A stretch of DNA of 64,000 bases, taken from contig JACDTU010000004.1 of the NCBI GenBank assembly GCA_022376465.1, positions 2,418,001 to 2,482,000 of the forward strand, written 5' to 3'. Below are positions 8,636-27,786 of this stretch, in pieces; position 1 is the stretch's first letter, and each line of letters starts with the position of its first letter. Made by a program: the position numbers and the translations under genes. The notes under the pieces are model-generated. The model worked only from the letters and a program-made list of their open reading frames with translations, was not told where the DNA came from and did no database searches. Source of the DNA: Cubamyces lactineus (Eukaryota; Basidiomycota; Agaricomycetes; Polyporales; Polyporaceae).

Positions 8636-11600
8636 ATGTACGTCTTCCGTCCGCCACCTCCCCCGCCGTTGTCCCGCTCATCCATGCCAGGCAGCAGAAC
8701 GTCCCCAACGCCAACGGCCCCGCCCCCGCCACCACGTCCACCTTCGGCTCATCGTTATCAGACGGCTCTGGTTCAGCCAGCGGCGGCGGCCCAGTCCCGA
8801 ATCTGCCCTTCAATCTCGACCCGTTCACGGCCAAGCAGATGGCCGCCCTCCAGGCCACGAGTCTCGCAAAAGCCGCGAACCGTTCTGCGCCAGGCGGAAC
8901 CTCGGCGTCTTATTTCGGAGGAATGTCGATGAACCCAAACACAGCCCAACTCCAGCATCCTCTCCTCCATCATCCCCTCCATGAACACCTGAGCGCTCGC
9001 CCTCCCTCCGCCTCCGCCTCAGCCTCCGCCTCTGCCCCCTTCCTCCATCCTCAGGACCATCAGGCGCCCGTTCCCCTCTCCAATCAGCCCATGAATGTTC
9101 GTCCCTCCCTCCTCCCTCATGTCCCATCCGCTCACTTCTCCCACAGCCTCCGCAGCAGCAACCGCAGAGCCAGGCGGCCATGCAGCAGCAACAGCAGCAG
9201 CAGCAGCAGACCATGCTCCTCCGTAAACGCAGCTGGCTCAACGGCCTCGCCACCCTCATGGTCCAACGTGGTACGCCCCTGCCTCCGCAGCTCACCGGCG
9301 TCCCCTTCCCCCCAAGTTATGATCCCGCCAACATGCCCTGGAAGTCCCTCGAGGTCTCCCCAACAGACATCGGCATCGTTCGCATAGCCGGCAAAGACGT
9401 CGATCTCTTCAAACTCTGGACCATGATCATCCAGGCGGGGGGCGGTCACAAAGTGCGTTCCTCTTCCTCTTCTCGCCCGCATACACCCCCCTCCAACCCC
9501 GACTCCCTGCACTAGATCACACAAAAGAACGCCTGGTCGTTGGTCGCCCAGCACTTCGACCTCCCAGAGTCCATACCCGCTCCCAATAATTCCGCAGAAG
9601 CCCAGACCATCGCCTCCGTCGTCGAACGTTACTACAGCGCCATACTCGGTCCCTTCGAAGAGGCCTACCGCAAGAACGTCATGGAGCAGCAGTCGCAACG
9701 CGCAGCCATCGCCAGTCGCATGAACGGCCAACAGCAGGGCCCCATGAACTCACCAGTGCGCCCGGGCGGTATGCCAGGCATGCCAGGACAGGGTCCTCTC
9801 CCCGGCCCCAGCGCCGCGGGGATGAGCATGATGCCCCAGCCCAACGCTGGCCAGCCCATGGACGGCGCCCTCCCTGGTCAGTTCCATCCCGCCCAGGCCT
9901 TCCAGGCGCCATTCCAGCACCCACCTAACCCCATGGTCCCAGGCGGTGCGATCCCGGCGAGCGGAGGGCCCCTTCTCCCACAAATGAACGGCAACGGCAT
10001 GCAGATGCCCAAGATGCCCCCGGGCGGATTCCCGGCGATGCCTGGGCCCGTGCCGAATGGCCCGCCGGGCGACGTCGAGCACGAGATGGACAGCCGCAAG
10101 CGCAAGATGCAGGAGGCGAACGAGTCGGAGGCGAAGCGCGCCAGGCAGAAGACAGGTGCGTCCCGGTCCCGTTTGCGTTTGCGTGTGCTGTGGTGTCGAG
10201 TGCATCGCGAGAACATCGCCGTTGATCCCCCACGTCCGTTTAGGCGGCTCGGACGTATCGGATGCGCGATCCGTGAGTGTATGTCCATGCTCGTGTGCGG
10301 CCAAGTCAATATTGACGGATGTGTACGCCAGTCCGTCGCTCCCCCGCCGTCCGTCGACGGTTCCGCCGCGCCCTCCGCAACAGCAGGCACGCGCACGATC
10401 CGCCAGCCGTCGCGGCGCAAGATCGAGTACGTGCCGTACGCGCGCGAGGTCGACACCGCGGGCGGGCGCGACCTCGACGCGATCCAGAGCGAGTGGCACC
10501 GCATGGCGACGAAGCCGGTAAGGCACATCGACGAGTGGGGCCCCGTCGACATCGATGCGCTCACGCTGTCCCTCCGCTCGCGCGTGCCGACGGAGCTCTC
10601 GTACGCACTCACGACGTTCACGATCCTCACGCTCCTCCGCGCGCCCGGCCAGGACCGCGGGTTCCCGATCGTGCAGGCCCCGGATCTGCTCGACGAGATG
10701 GTCGACCTGGTCGAGGACCTGGCGTTTGATGGGGCAGAGGATGTGGGGTATGGAGGGGACGAGGAGGGCGAGGCGCCGATTGTCACACATAGAGAGCTCG
10801 TGAACGCGATCGTGGAGGAGGGTACGAAGCCGTTCGCGGCGCTGGACAAGACGCAGGGCGCGAGAGACCCGAACCACGGCCCGCGACATCGCCCGGCGGA
10901 GGTCATCCTTGTCGTCCTCAACATTATCCGCAACCTCTCTGTCGCGGCCGACAACCAGGAGTACCTCGCGAAGCACGAGAAGCTGCTCCCTGTCCTGTTG
11001 AGACTGTGCGCGCTGGCACCCCCAGGCAAGCATACAACGCCGCTGCCGGCCTCCCCGGTGCTCTCCCTCAACGACTTGATCACGATCCGCAAGGACGTGA
11101 TGAATATTTTGCTCAACATCGCGCTGCACGTCACGCTCTCGCCCTCGTCACCTTCAAAACAGCTGTTGCTCACCGTGCGACGTGCATTCGAGGTCCTGGC
11201 GTCGTACATTGTCGACCCCGCCGAAGCGATCTCGCCCTTCCAGTGCATCCTCCAGACCGGGATCCCGCCCGCAGTGCACCAGCCAAAGCCGCCCGCGCTC
11301 GCAGACATGGCGCTCGAGACGTTCGCCCGCTTCGCACTCCCGGACGACAGCCGCCTCGTCGTCGCGCGCGCGACGCCCTGCGCGTGGCTCTGGACGCTGC
11401 TCGAGGCGCTCGTGCACCGCCTGCCGGTCGCGGACAGCGACTTCCAGGTGATCATGCGCGACGTGTGGCTGACGTACGTCGAGCGGCTCATCATGGCGCT
11501 CTACGCGCTCGCGTTCCTCGCGCCCCAGGCGGTGCGCGCGCGCGCGCGGCGCGATGCGCGCCTCGGGTTCGCGAAGGTCATGCTCAGGCTCGTGAAGAAG

Positions 11601-11975
11601 TTCACGGTGCATGCGCCCCATGAGCTCCGGCACCATTTTGCGATATCGGTCAGGCGCGCGGTCGAGGCGATGAAGCTCATCGACGACGACGGCGCGGACG
11701 CGTTCGACGCCTCTGCGGGTTCGGGCTCTGGCGCGGGTTCTGGATCGGGGGCGGGGGCGGGGGCAGGGGCGAGTGCGGGTGCGGGAGGTGCGGGGCAGCC
11801 GGCGTTGGCGTTTGGTATGGGGTATGGGGAGCATGCGGACGGGCGCATCGAGCGCGGGATGGGCCTGCTGAGTGGGTACCAGGAGGACATCACGTTTGGG
11901 CTGATGATGCACCCCGAGCTCGTCGACGCGATGCTCTTCTCGGAGCTGGAGAGCCTCGTACGCGTCGGCCGGTGA
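8636..11975 (+). CDS. swi1: SWI/SNF complex subunit Swi1 (ARID protein)
   Basis: Exons 8636-8637, 8691-9096, 9147-9452, 9516-10155, 10244-10272 and 10332-11975 give an exact 1008-residue frame. The ATG is proposed to be split by the 53-bp first intron (AT plus G). The N-terminus is Gln/Pro/Ser-rich with a poly-Gln tract. An ARID DNA-binding domain lies at about residues 160-300 (RKRSWLNGLATLMVQRG; IAGKDVDLFKLWTMIIQAGGGHK; ITQKNAWSLVAQHF). A Pro/Met/Gly linker and a basic patch follow. The C-terminal ~550 residues are helical and armadillo-like, as in fungal Swi1 (TTFTILTLLRAP; AEVILVVLNIIRNLSV), with a late Gly/Ser/Ala low-complexity insert. Swi1 is the ARID subunit of the nucleosome remodeller. 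An upstream in-frame ATG at 8468 would add 56 Arg-rich residues and is less likely. Confidence 0.88.
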
Positions 11976-12567
11976 GCGCGAGGTGTAGCCTGGGTTGGTG
12001 GGAGAGGGAGAGGAGGCGGGTTACTCGTCTGCATGTGTGAATGTGCGATGCCCATTCCGTGACTCTGCTTTCTGGTGATGACTGTGCTATGTTATACCAT
12101 TATCTGTATCTGTACGCTGTACATCCCGCTATCGACCGCCTTTTATTCCACAGTACCGGGAGATTCGTCACGTAAGGGATGCGACTGACTGAGGGGGATG
12201 AATAGTATATATATATAGAGAGAGAGGTGGGGAGGAAGAGAGAGATTGAAGGTACGCGACTGAAGTGTGCGTGGGACGAGAAAGCCAACGATACAGAGAT
12301 GTTGCGTATTGCGTGTCCTGGCCATGGGCACCGAAAGCAGCTCAGTTATTACAACAGCAGTCCTTATGCACTTGAACGATGCGCGATGCGCGGATGTGGG
12401 GTCCCTTGAAAGCGAACTAGAGTTCAAGCTAAAAAGCTGTAAACCAATACGAGACGGGCAGGGGCCCATGAAAACCTCCCAGGTAGACGGTAGGCGAGTA
12501 TACTATATATGCTACTCATGTTCTTGGCAAGTGGTTGAACATCGTGACCTTCCCCGACTTCTCTCCG
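11976..12567. other. Convergent 3' region of swi1 and the WD40 gene
   Basis: No gene seen. It contains a TA-then-GA dinucleotide tract at about 12204-12227 and should hold both poly(A) regions. Confidence 0.55.
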
Positions 12568-15500
12568 CTACAAAGACACGATGTGAGCGGGGGCGAACAC
12601 GACACGACAAGAAAGAGCACGGTGAAGTTCTACGCACAGAATGATGGGCATCTCCCCCTTGTAGATGTCCCCGAGGGCGAACGTCGCGACGTCGTCGACG
12701 CCCTGCGCGAGGATCGTCCCGTTCAGCGGGTCGTCGGACGCATGCCGGACGTCCCACAGCCGAACGCAACCTGCATACCTTACGTCGTCAGCATTCTACC
12801 CGCGCTCACCACACGCGCACGTGCGGACAAGCCTAGGAAAACTCACCGTCGATCCCTCCGGTGACGAGCCCGACGCCGTGCGGTGCGCCGTCGACCCACT
12901 CCGTCTTGACGACCCCGTACGTGTCGGGCGCGACGGAGCCCTCGTGCGCGAAGCTATGGAGCGGGCCGCGCGCGAGCATCCGCGCGTCGTACACGTCCGT
13001 CCAGTTGTCAGTCCGGCCCGCGGCGATGTAGAGCGCGTCCGAGCTGAGCGAGAGCGAGTTGACGTCCATCGCGCTCCTGTCGGAGATGTCGGCGAACGGC
13101 TCGAGCTCGACGCTCTGCGCTGCTTTCCGCTCGCGGTGGCGGACGTCGAATTGGCGGAGGGTGTAGCGGCCTTCGGCGCTCTCGGTCGCAATGAAAAGTT
13201 TCTCTCCTGCAGAAAGGTGAGGATGAAACACAACATGAAATGAGGGACATGGGGAGACACGCACCGAAAGGGTCGAGCGCGAGGGTGCTGCACGCCTCCT
13301 TTGCCGCATCGAACTCGACGACCATCTTGTTCCGTCGGATGTCAAACGCTTTATGGTGGCCGGTCCAGTCGGCCGTACACGCTGAGGATGCTAACAACAA
13401 GCTGCTAGAGGCGTCCGATCCCCATGTCATTCCTGCGGTGACATGGCCGCGGCCAGGAGGGACGATGACTGCTTTGCTGATGGAGTCGTCCGAGTGGATG
13501 TAAACACAGCTGAGAGCAAGGTCAGTACCCTCAGGAGATGGGGCTGAGATCAACGGGAACTGACCCGTTATCACATTGGATGGCCAGCGCAGAGCCGTCC
13601 GGATGGTACTTCACGACCTCAGGGTTGTCTTCGCAGTCAACTGGTGAGGGCTCCTCGGTTAACCACGGTGTAGAATCGCCCGTGCAATTATACTCACTAT
13701 CCTCAACCAACGCTGGCGGTTCATCTTGCTCTAGTGGATCGTATGCCCATATCAACACGCGTCGATCGCGACCAGCGGATGCGAAACGGGTAGGACTAGT
13801 ACCAATCAGTCGTCCGTTATGGGGCTATGAGGTGCCAGAAGGTCCATACCATGACGGGTCTATTGCTACATCATTCACTGTGAAATGGTGTCGCGTCGGG
13901 CACTCTATGCCACACGGTCATTCTAACGTCTACTCGTAAAGCCCGGCGGAATTACCTGGATTGGTTGTCATGTCTGCACTGTGACCTGTCAAGACATGTT
14001 CTTCGAGCGTTGTCAGTGGGATGTCGCTCACGCTATTTCATCCAGTGTACCTTTTCCTGCCACCCGTACAACAAGGGTACCGTCTTGGTTGTATGGACCA
14101 AGAGTATCTGGCTGCTGTTCAGAACGTGGCTGAGGACAACAGGACCATGGGAGGCTCTGCTTACCCCCGAACGATCCATCAGCCACAGCACTCGCCATGA
14201 CAATCATATCGCGACACTGCACAACGGTGTTCACGTCTAGTGAAACGTTAATGAGACCACAGATGACCGTGGGTACTAGTACTGACCTTTCGGAAGCCGG
14301 CAAGTAGACCTCAGGGGGCGTAAACCTACCCATGAAGCAAAGTCGCTCGAGAACCAGGACGTCCTCGACCTCGCCTTGGGGAGTCTAGTGGATTGCTGAA
14401 CCTGTCTGTGCCATGAGCTAAATGTACGTCAGGTAATGGGTAGATAGAATCGAGTCGCACAGCATAGAATACATGTGGTTTCCTGGAGCGATGATCGCTA
14501 CTCGACCAATCCAAGACCGCGGACCGTTGTAATCGAGCCGACATGTTATGTAGGCGGTGTCGTTTGGTAGTCTCTGCCATAGACAAGGCAGCTGTACGGA
14601 GCACGAGTTCGTCATTATCCGAATCTGTGTCGTCCGAATCGTCGCTCTGCAGGCCGAGGTGATGGTCCCTGGTGTCATTTAGGTCGTCCCACTGAAAACG
14701 AGAGTGCCTTCAATTGGTGTAGGGACAATATATGTTCATTGCACTCACATTCGCTCGACAATCAATGTCTAGAGCCGCATATGCCGCCGCATAGTCTCGC
14801 TCTTCTTGGTCAACGTCCATGAGATCCTAAGGAAATTTGAACAACATGATTGTTATACCGTTTGAACACGAGACATACCTCAACATCTGAAGGCAGCTCG
14901 GTTATGCTCTGTTTGCTTATAGCATTCGCCTCCTTCGTCTTGCGCGTCGACGACGAAATCCTCTGGCGGATCATAGACGTGTGAGCATACATGCGGGGAC
15001 TACACCAGTGTGGTCGTACCTTCACCGGTGGAGCCTCGTCGTCGCTGTCGCTGATGCAGATGACCTCCGAGGCAATGGCACCGCTGCGCGAGCTAGCCTG
15101 CATGGTCGCATAGTTTCGTTTCAGGTGTGGATTGGTAGTCGAAGGAGTATGTATACGCTTTCGACGTTTGACTGGCGGTCCGCTGTTGGAGGCTGGTTGG
15201 GGGCGTTTGGCGGACTCACTACGAGGGACCTAGTGGCATCATGATTCACTGGCCATTCTTCGGTAGAGCTGATAACACTCACGTTTACCCCGATCCCGAC
15301 CTCGCGTTTCACCATTGATGCTGACGGCGGCTCGACTGACTCCAGAGTCTTGCTAGAGCTAGGAGTAGGACGCCAGGAAGAATCACAGTCAAGTGGCTTT
15401 TGCTCCTGTAGAGTATCCTTAAACCCAACATACACGAACCCTTCCGTGTCAAGTTGCGCTGAATGAATCTGGCTCTTCGACGCGTCGCGCTTGAAGCCAG

Positions 15501-15576
15501 TGAACACTATGTCCGAGTCATCTGAGGAAGGTTCCGGCAGGTCATCAACGTCTATTACTTCGATGACCTTCTCCAT
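12568..15576 (-). CDS. WD40-repeat protein with acidic, disordered N-terminus
   Basis: A multi-exon minus-strand gene starting at the ATG at 15574-15576. The first exons (15576-15283, 15229-15020 and others) encode an acidic/Ser-rich N-terminus with repeated short acidic motifs (VIDVDDLPEPSSDDSDIVF, ICISDSDDEAPP) and a KRRKR basic patch. Downstream exons encode beta-propeller blades: GHSADM, NDVAIDPS, RFASAGRDRRVLIWAYDP, VVKYHPDGSALAIQ, VYDARML, LVTGGIDG and the closing CVRLWDVRHASDD. The last exon ends in TAG at 12568-12570. WD40 proteins are scaffolds, and I do not recognise a specific orthologue. Exon boundaries between about 13990 and 14290 could not be resolved and one proposed intron is only 43 bp, so the model there is provisional. 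I treat it as one gene because the frame flows into the propeller. Confidence 0.65.
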
Positions 15577-16088
15577 AGTGTCACGCGAGTTCAAGAAACG
15601 AGTGGCTTGAGCAGGGGTCCGAGTGAAAGACTGTGTTTAACCCAGCACGAGAGCAGAATATGCTGAGGCCAGATCAAAATGGTGGCATGGTAGAAGACGG
15701 TGAGAGGAAGACTCGGAGGCAATTGCAGCCATTGTGCTGCAGTCGCGTTTAGGACGCGTCCTTAACTCCTCGGTGATGCGGACGGCTTGACGGCCCGGTC
15801 ACTCTCGAGCCGTGTAATCTCGTACGTAAGACTATAGCAGCACCGGGCAGTACTGTACAGTGGACGATTCTAGCTAATGTGAGGTACCAGCTCTGCACAA
15901 CGTGGGGAAACATAGATCGAGAACAGTATCTCGAGAAACCAGGAATACAGTTGTTAGGGCAGTCGAATCACTCGAATGTCACCCGTGGGCCTTCGCATGC
16001 GACTGGGTCCTTGCAGGATGAGGATGGCTAGTGCGCACAGAACTAGGTATTATAGCAGCTACATATAGAGATAGGGATACAGATCTAT
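15577..16088. other. Spacer between WD40 gene start and helicase gene end
   Basis: About 510 bp between two minus-strand genes. No gene seen. It should contain the WD40-gene promoter and the helicase 3' UTR. Confidence 0.5.
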
Positions 16089-19000
16089 TCAGCTTCTATT
16101 GTTCACAACCAGCGTCACGGCATCTGGCATCTGCGGAGAGCCCTCCGGTCTCGCCTTACCCAGTATCATCATAGCAATCTCGTCCCAAACTCTCTGGGCT
16201 TCGGACAGCGGCCGGATGCGGAACTGGGTGGCCAAGATCGAGGCCAAGTTGTTACGCAGCAGTTTGAGAGCGATACTGGCCTTGGGCTGAACACGGAAGC
16301 GAACCTTGCGGTCGATGGAGGCGGTGTGTGCCATGAGCTATCGAGTTTGCTGACGTTGAGCTGTGTGCTTCGAGGTTACTGGTTAAGAACTCACTTTGAA
16401 CTCGGCATCACCACACAAAAGCAGCAGCGCCATGTCTTCGACAGGCCCAGTCTCCCACGCGTACAGCTTCTTGGAGTGCCTGTATACGGAAACGATTGAG
16501 CATCACCGGTAGAATGATAGGGACTTAAGGGCACCTACATGAGCGTGAAATAACAAAGATGGTTCACGCCAAAGTCTCCAAGACGCCTCTTGAAATTGAC
16601 GGACGATGGGTGGAACGACGCGGGCTGATTATTGGTAATAGTGCGCATCTCACCCTTCATCGGGTCGACAGCGAGGATCTTAGGGTACAGACCGGCGGCG
16701 AGTGCTGCGTGTACGATGGCAGCGTTGCCTGAGTTGACGTCTAAGTCACTGGGGACCATGACGAAGCGCGTCTTGCTACGGCCATAGCGTGCTCTGTAGT
16801 GATATCGGTACATGCCGGCCTGAGTATCAACTTGGGATACACTCACCTGCTCAGCTCTCGGATGAAACCTCTGTCGACGTGGATGAAGGAGGAGTCAACG
16901 AGATAGCCGAGGAATTGCTGTCGCAATTCCTCAATCTGCTGCAAATTCTGTACGACAAATTGAGGAGGATGCTGATTTACAGCAGTGGTGGACGACCCGT
17001 ACCTGGTGACTGAGATAGTTCGATTTGCAGAATTTGCGAGCTACACCGTTGCCGCATGCGCGTCGCCAGCTCGCGAATGCATTGTGCAGAGTCAAGAAGT
17101 CAGAGTTCTCTGTAAAAAGGCTTAGAAACGGCACTCAGAAGCTTTGCACTGCGCAAAGAACGTACCAACTCGGAACGATAGCTTGGCTTTCTCCGCCTCC
17201 TGCTCGAGACCGAGTGGGGACAAGAAGGGCGACTTCGAGTTAAGCGTAGCAGCGATGGTGAGAGCAGGGTCGAGACAGCGGAACAACGTCGCGATCAACA
17301 GGAACTTCCCCAAATGAACGTCGGTAGGAAGCTGGCTAAGAAGCCTGCCCATATGCGTGATCTCCTCGTTTGGTGTCAGAGCGCGGACCTAGGCCAGGTG
17401 TGAGCCCGATTCGCGGCACAATTGGTGAGACATACCTCAACGAGTGCAGACACCGCGCGCTGGACGTTGATGGCGAGGGGTGGGTCGAGAGCACGGGAGA
17501 GGACGTCCTCGATAGACGTGCCTAAGTTGACCTTCATGATCTTGATACGCAAGGCGAGGTCGCTCAGGCTCAGCCGCATGATCTCTGGGTCCGGATGCGC
17601 AGCCATCTAATGGAGCATTGTAGCGGTGTTCTGACTCGGGAAGGCGTCAATTCTCACCTTCGTGTCGTGACGGGCTTTAGTGAAGAGGTGGAAGCACAGG
17701 CCTGACTGCACACGACCAGCGCGACCTCGCCGTTGTGCGGCGTTACTCCTCGCGATGAACGTCTCGATCAGGCGGCTGATTTGCCGCTTCTCATCAAAGC
17801 GCATCTCACGGTGCTTGCCAGTGTCAATGACACAAGTGATGTCAGGGATAGTGATACCGGTTTCAGCGATGTTAGTAGCTAGTGAGCACAAATGTTAGCA
17901 CTCGCCAGATGCTAACATACCCACTACATACCGATGACGATCTTCCTGGCACCTGGAGGCGGTATGTCGAAGACTGCGCCCTGTTGGTCGCTGGAGATGG
18001 TTGAGTGCAACGGGTAGATTCTGAACTGGTCATCCACGCCGAAGGAACGATGTTCACTGAGGATATCGTTCAATCGGCGAATTTCGCCCATGCCCGGCAT
18101 GAAGATGAGGATGGCCGACGAATAAACTTCGTAATCGGGGTCTTCGAAACAGATCCTCTCCAGCAACCTAACGATGAGATCGTATGGGATGAGACGTTCG
18201 TCCAGGAGGTTCACAGTTGAGATTGTCTCCGGGGAGTATCGCTTCTCCAGAGTGACATTCTCTTGCTGACCGACATCATCATCGTCATCATCCCCGGCTG
18301 CGGTGTCTTCCGTCCACTCTAATCGAGCTTTGTTGCGGTAGAACTTGTCTTTACCTATCACCGGGTCAGCACCAATGCTATCTCACTGCAGACATAGAGC
18401 TCACCTCGTCTAGCGTAGGGAGAACCCTCTGTTACCTTCCACCTAGTGAACTCGACAGCGTCCTCAAGGAAGCGAACGTCCACTGGATAGGTACGCCCAG
18501 GGACTGAGAGAACCGGACATCCTCCGAAGTAGTTAGATATTTTCTCAGCCTCGAGGGTAGCAGACATCAACACGATCCTAACGACGAGATTAGTCAAGGA
18601 GGAATGCTGAACATTATACTGACGTACTTCAGCTCAGGCCGTTGGACGAGCAGAGATTTCAGGACAATCAAGAGGAAGTCTGACTCGATGGTACGCTCAT
18701 GGACTTCATCAATAATGATGTGCTGCAAGATGATAAGCATGTGTTCAGACGAACGTCGTTGGGGATCTCACCGTAATCTCGTCGAAGGCAGTACCTTGTC
18801 CGCCTTGGCCGGAACCACCCTCTAGCATACGAAGGGCGATACCATTCGTGACGTATGCCAAACGAGTACGGCGGTTGATGTTGCTCTCCAGCCGAATCGC
18901 ATAGCCAACCAAGGAGTTTCCAGTGCCGCAAGCTCCTGCAGGTTCCCCGAGTTCCCGTGAAACACGCTGTGCGAGTGAGATCGCAGAGATTCGTCGAGGT

Positions 19001-21424
19001 TCAGTACAGTAGATCTTGCAATGACGACCTTTCAGGAGCTGATCCTCCAAAATGAATGCGGGCACTTGGGTAGATTTACCGCTGTGAGGGTGTTAGTGAC
19101 AAATTGTAGCCTGCTGTAAGTCTACTGACCATCCTGTCTCGCCGCTAAGGACGACAATTTGAGACATCTCCAGCAGTGACAGAAGATCCTGCCTATATTG
19201 AGCCATAGGCAGTTGGTTCCGTTGGCGCTGTAGGTCAAAGTCAGACCATCGACCCACACCGTACCATATGGTCTACACACAAGCATCTCTTGATAAGCAG
19301 GACTTGCTTGCCGAGCCTGGAAGTCTGCGATGATCTGCTCGGGCGATACGTCACTGCCGTAGTCGACTTGACGGATAGGTCCTAAATCCTTCGTCTCTGT
19401 AGGTTGTCGCGAAGGGCGGCTGCTCAACTGAGCAATTGCGCCATCAGTGTTGGAAAAGCTATCGTTTTAGCGTGCTGCATACCTTCTCCGAACGTGATAA
19501 CTTGGGCGTGAGGATATCACGGAGTTTGGCCCAAGCAGCGCGGTTCGTACTGTCGTCATCCGACCGACGCTTCTGCTCCAACTCGTCCCACAAGTCACGG
19601 AAGACGGGTGGTAGTAAGCGGAAGGACGTCTGACTACCCGTCGAGGTACCACCGGCGGCGAAGCCGTCAGATTGCGGGAAGGTCAAGGCGTGCAAGGCAA
19701 CAGTCGAGATGTAATGCTCGGCCTGAGTGGTGTCATGGCACGCAACATCCTCCATTGACCACCACTGCGTCCTGCCTCCGTCCCACCGAATCTCGACAGA
19801 ACATCGCTTGGCGCGACTGGCGCCGGAGATGCACGTAAAAGATATGACAGCATAGCGATCGGTCTTGCGGACATTCTCTGCGAGAAGGACCTTGGGCGTA
19901 CGTCCGGACCAGTGTTTGGGAAGAGCCATGTCCCTAACTTGAATGGTGACACCGCTCTCTGTAGTTTCCTTTTCGGGCATCTGTTCCAAGAGCTCAAACA
20001 TGCCTCCAGGAGACTCTTCGTTGTCCTCGAAGACATCTGCGGTTGACACTGATGCAACACTCTCCGCACGAGATGGTGGTTCCGCGATCTTGCGTCTGAG
20101 ACGAGGCGGGGGTTTCGCAGGAGCAGCGTCCGCGGCCGCACGCAGCTTAGTCTGCAAGGCATTAGCCTCCACCTTGCTGCGCTCGACTGCGAACATCGCC
20201 TCGGCTTCACGTTGGTCAAAGAGGTAGTCTTGCTGCACTTCTTTGAGGCGACGCTGGAGTTCCTGAAGGAAAGCAGCATCTGCTTTCTCATCCGCACGCC
20301 TAAAAGTGGTGAGATCCATGATGCGCAACTTGAGCCGAACAAACTCGTCGTTAGGATCATCGACCGGTGACCAACGCGCACTGTCTGTGGGACCCATCGC
20401 AGAGGAAGGCGTTGAGGAACCATTGGTTGCGCCCGGCTTGTGTTCATCTCGAGATGGTGCATCATCGGTCCTGCGTCCGGGAACAAATGCTGGAGCAGTC
20501 GCATCAAGTGATGACTTGATGCTTGGACTGGGCGGGGTTATGGAGGACGCTGATGATTCCGTCCGAAGGTGAGACTGGCGTAACGTCTTCGGGTGTTTGG
20601 GAGTGATCGGTGTGCGAGGTTCGATCAATTCTGCACGCAACTCAAACCATCAGCGTATTGTACCGAGCACATCATGAGCAGACTACCTTGCTGAACACCC
20701 AATTCCTCTTCGGTGCAGTGTAGGTGCAACTGGTAACTCGTTAGGTTCTCAGTCTTTGGTTTTCCTCTAGAAGCATACCCATTCAACAGCCTCATCAAGA
20801 TCGACGCCCGGTATTGCCCTCAAACACTCTTCAACGCGTGTTTCTGTGAAGCCGAGCCGTCTGAGAACACCGTACGTGATAGCGAGGCGCACGAGAGCTT
20901 TCTCCTCCGGCTCGTCAATTGGTTTGGTTGCTGTCAACGAAATTCATTGTGTATTCTGATGACCACAAATATGTGTACATACACTCCGTACTTTCGAACT
21001 CCATGGCTAGCTCCAGGATACGTTCGACATAGGCGGGATCAAGGTCGAGACGCAGCAAAGTCTCAGAGAATCGGCGGTCTTGCTCGATGGCCTACAACAG
21101 ACATCACTTTCCGTTGTCGTCTGAGTGGTTTGATAAACAAACCTTGACCGTCCGGACAACTTCCTTCTCCACTTTATCCTGGAACTTCTCAATCAAGTTC
21201 TGCAGAGCCTGGTCCTCCTCACTCAGAGTAGGGCTTGTAGCAGCTCCTAACGATGGACCCAACCCGCCAGATGCCTTTTGGGCCTCCGACGCGTCTGGTA
21301 TATCATTGGCAGGGGCGGCGACCTCGGGCTCTTTCGGTGCCTCGACAACCTTCTTAGGTACGGAAGTTGTCGCGAAGCCCCGCGCAACAGGCTTGAGTTG
21401 AGTTTTCTTCTTTTTGGGCGCCAT
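16089..21424 (-). CDS. DEAH/RHA-family RNA helicase, DHX29/YLR419W type
   Basis: A large multi-exon gene from ATG at 21424 to TGA at 16089. The N-terminus MAPKKKKTQLKPVARGF and a UBA-like helical region (YGVLRRLGFTETRVEECL, LDEAVEWLYLH) are typical of the DHX29/YLR419W/DHX57 branch. Helicase motifs read in order across introns: SGETGCGKSTQVP (motif I, split by an intron), TEPRRISAISLAQRV (Ia), DEVHERT (II), SATLEAEKI (III), ATNIAETGITIPD (V) and QRRGRAGRV (VI). HA2/ratchet and OB-fold regions follow, ending near MILGKARPEGSPQMPD. DHX29 homologues act in translation initiation on structured 5' UTRs; whether this fungal protein does so is inference. The tail of INO80 lies upstream on the same strand. 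Confidence 0.9.
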
Positions 21425-22163
21425 AGCGGCGTATCACAGAGACAACGGCGAGAGTCGCCTGAGTCTGCTGGATGCAGTAGAGCTGTCGCAAGGTGTAGGT
21501 CCCAAGCTAGAGGAAGACGTTCCGCGTATTGAGTCTAGAGGTACCCTAGCAGTTATAAGGCTGGTGTTGAGAGGATTGCAGCAAGTTATCTAGTGTCGGG
21601 GACGAGGGAATGTTCAGACAAGAAGACCAGAGTTGTTCCGTGGCGAGCAACTCTTGCAGATAAATAGAGGGGATTGGTAGCTGAGAAGAGTCATGTATGA
21701 AGGACGACGACCTGGTGGCGGCAACTAGGTTGCGGTAAGTAGAGACAAGCCCTCGAGAACGTGAAAATCTGATCGCGGATCTCACCATTATTGCTACGTC
21801 CTTACGCTGACGTAACTGAATACTACAAAGTAATACAACAGTTCACTTACTTCTGTCAATGCTCGTGCGCGTAAGGAATTGCTCAACATCAGACCGCACT
21901 GTTATATGACAACGACAACAAGGGAATAATTATTGCAAACGAGTGGACGCACGGTAACCATGCGGTATACAAGAATACAAAACATAAGATGCCATAAAGT
22001 ACGAGTACATGATCATGATGAGAGGGGCTGATCTAGGTCGCAATACACTAACGAGCACGAGAGCGGGAGCAGGCTTAAGAGCAACAGACATACACTACCG
22101 AGGTAAGCGAGAATGGGATCCGACCAAATTGTGTGAGTGTTCTGAAGACACCCTGCGAATAGT
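21425..22163. other. Spacer between INO80 end and helicase start
   Basis: About 740 bp without a protein-like frame. It should contain the helicase promoter and the INO80 3' UTR. Confidence 0.5.

Positions 22164-27786
<5,623 letters not shown>

Noticed and set aside
9750..11494. Long minus-strand open frames (459 and 538 codons) opposite swi1
   Set aside because: GC-rich shadow frames of a strongly supported gene; no domain-like sequence, Arg/Ser-rich noise.
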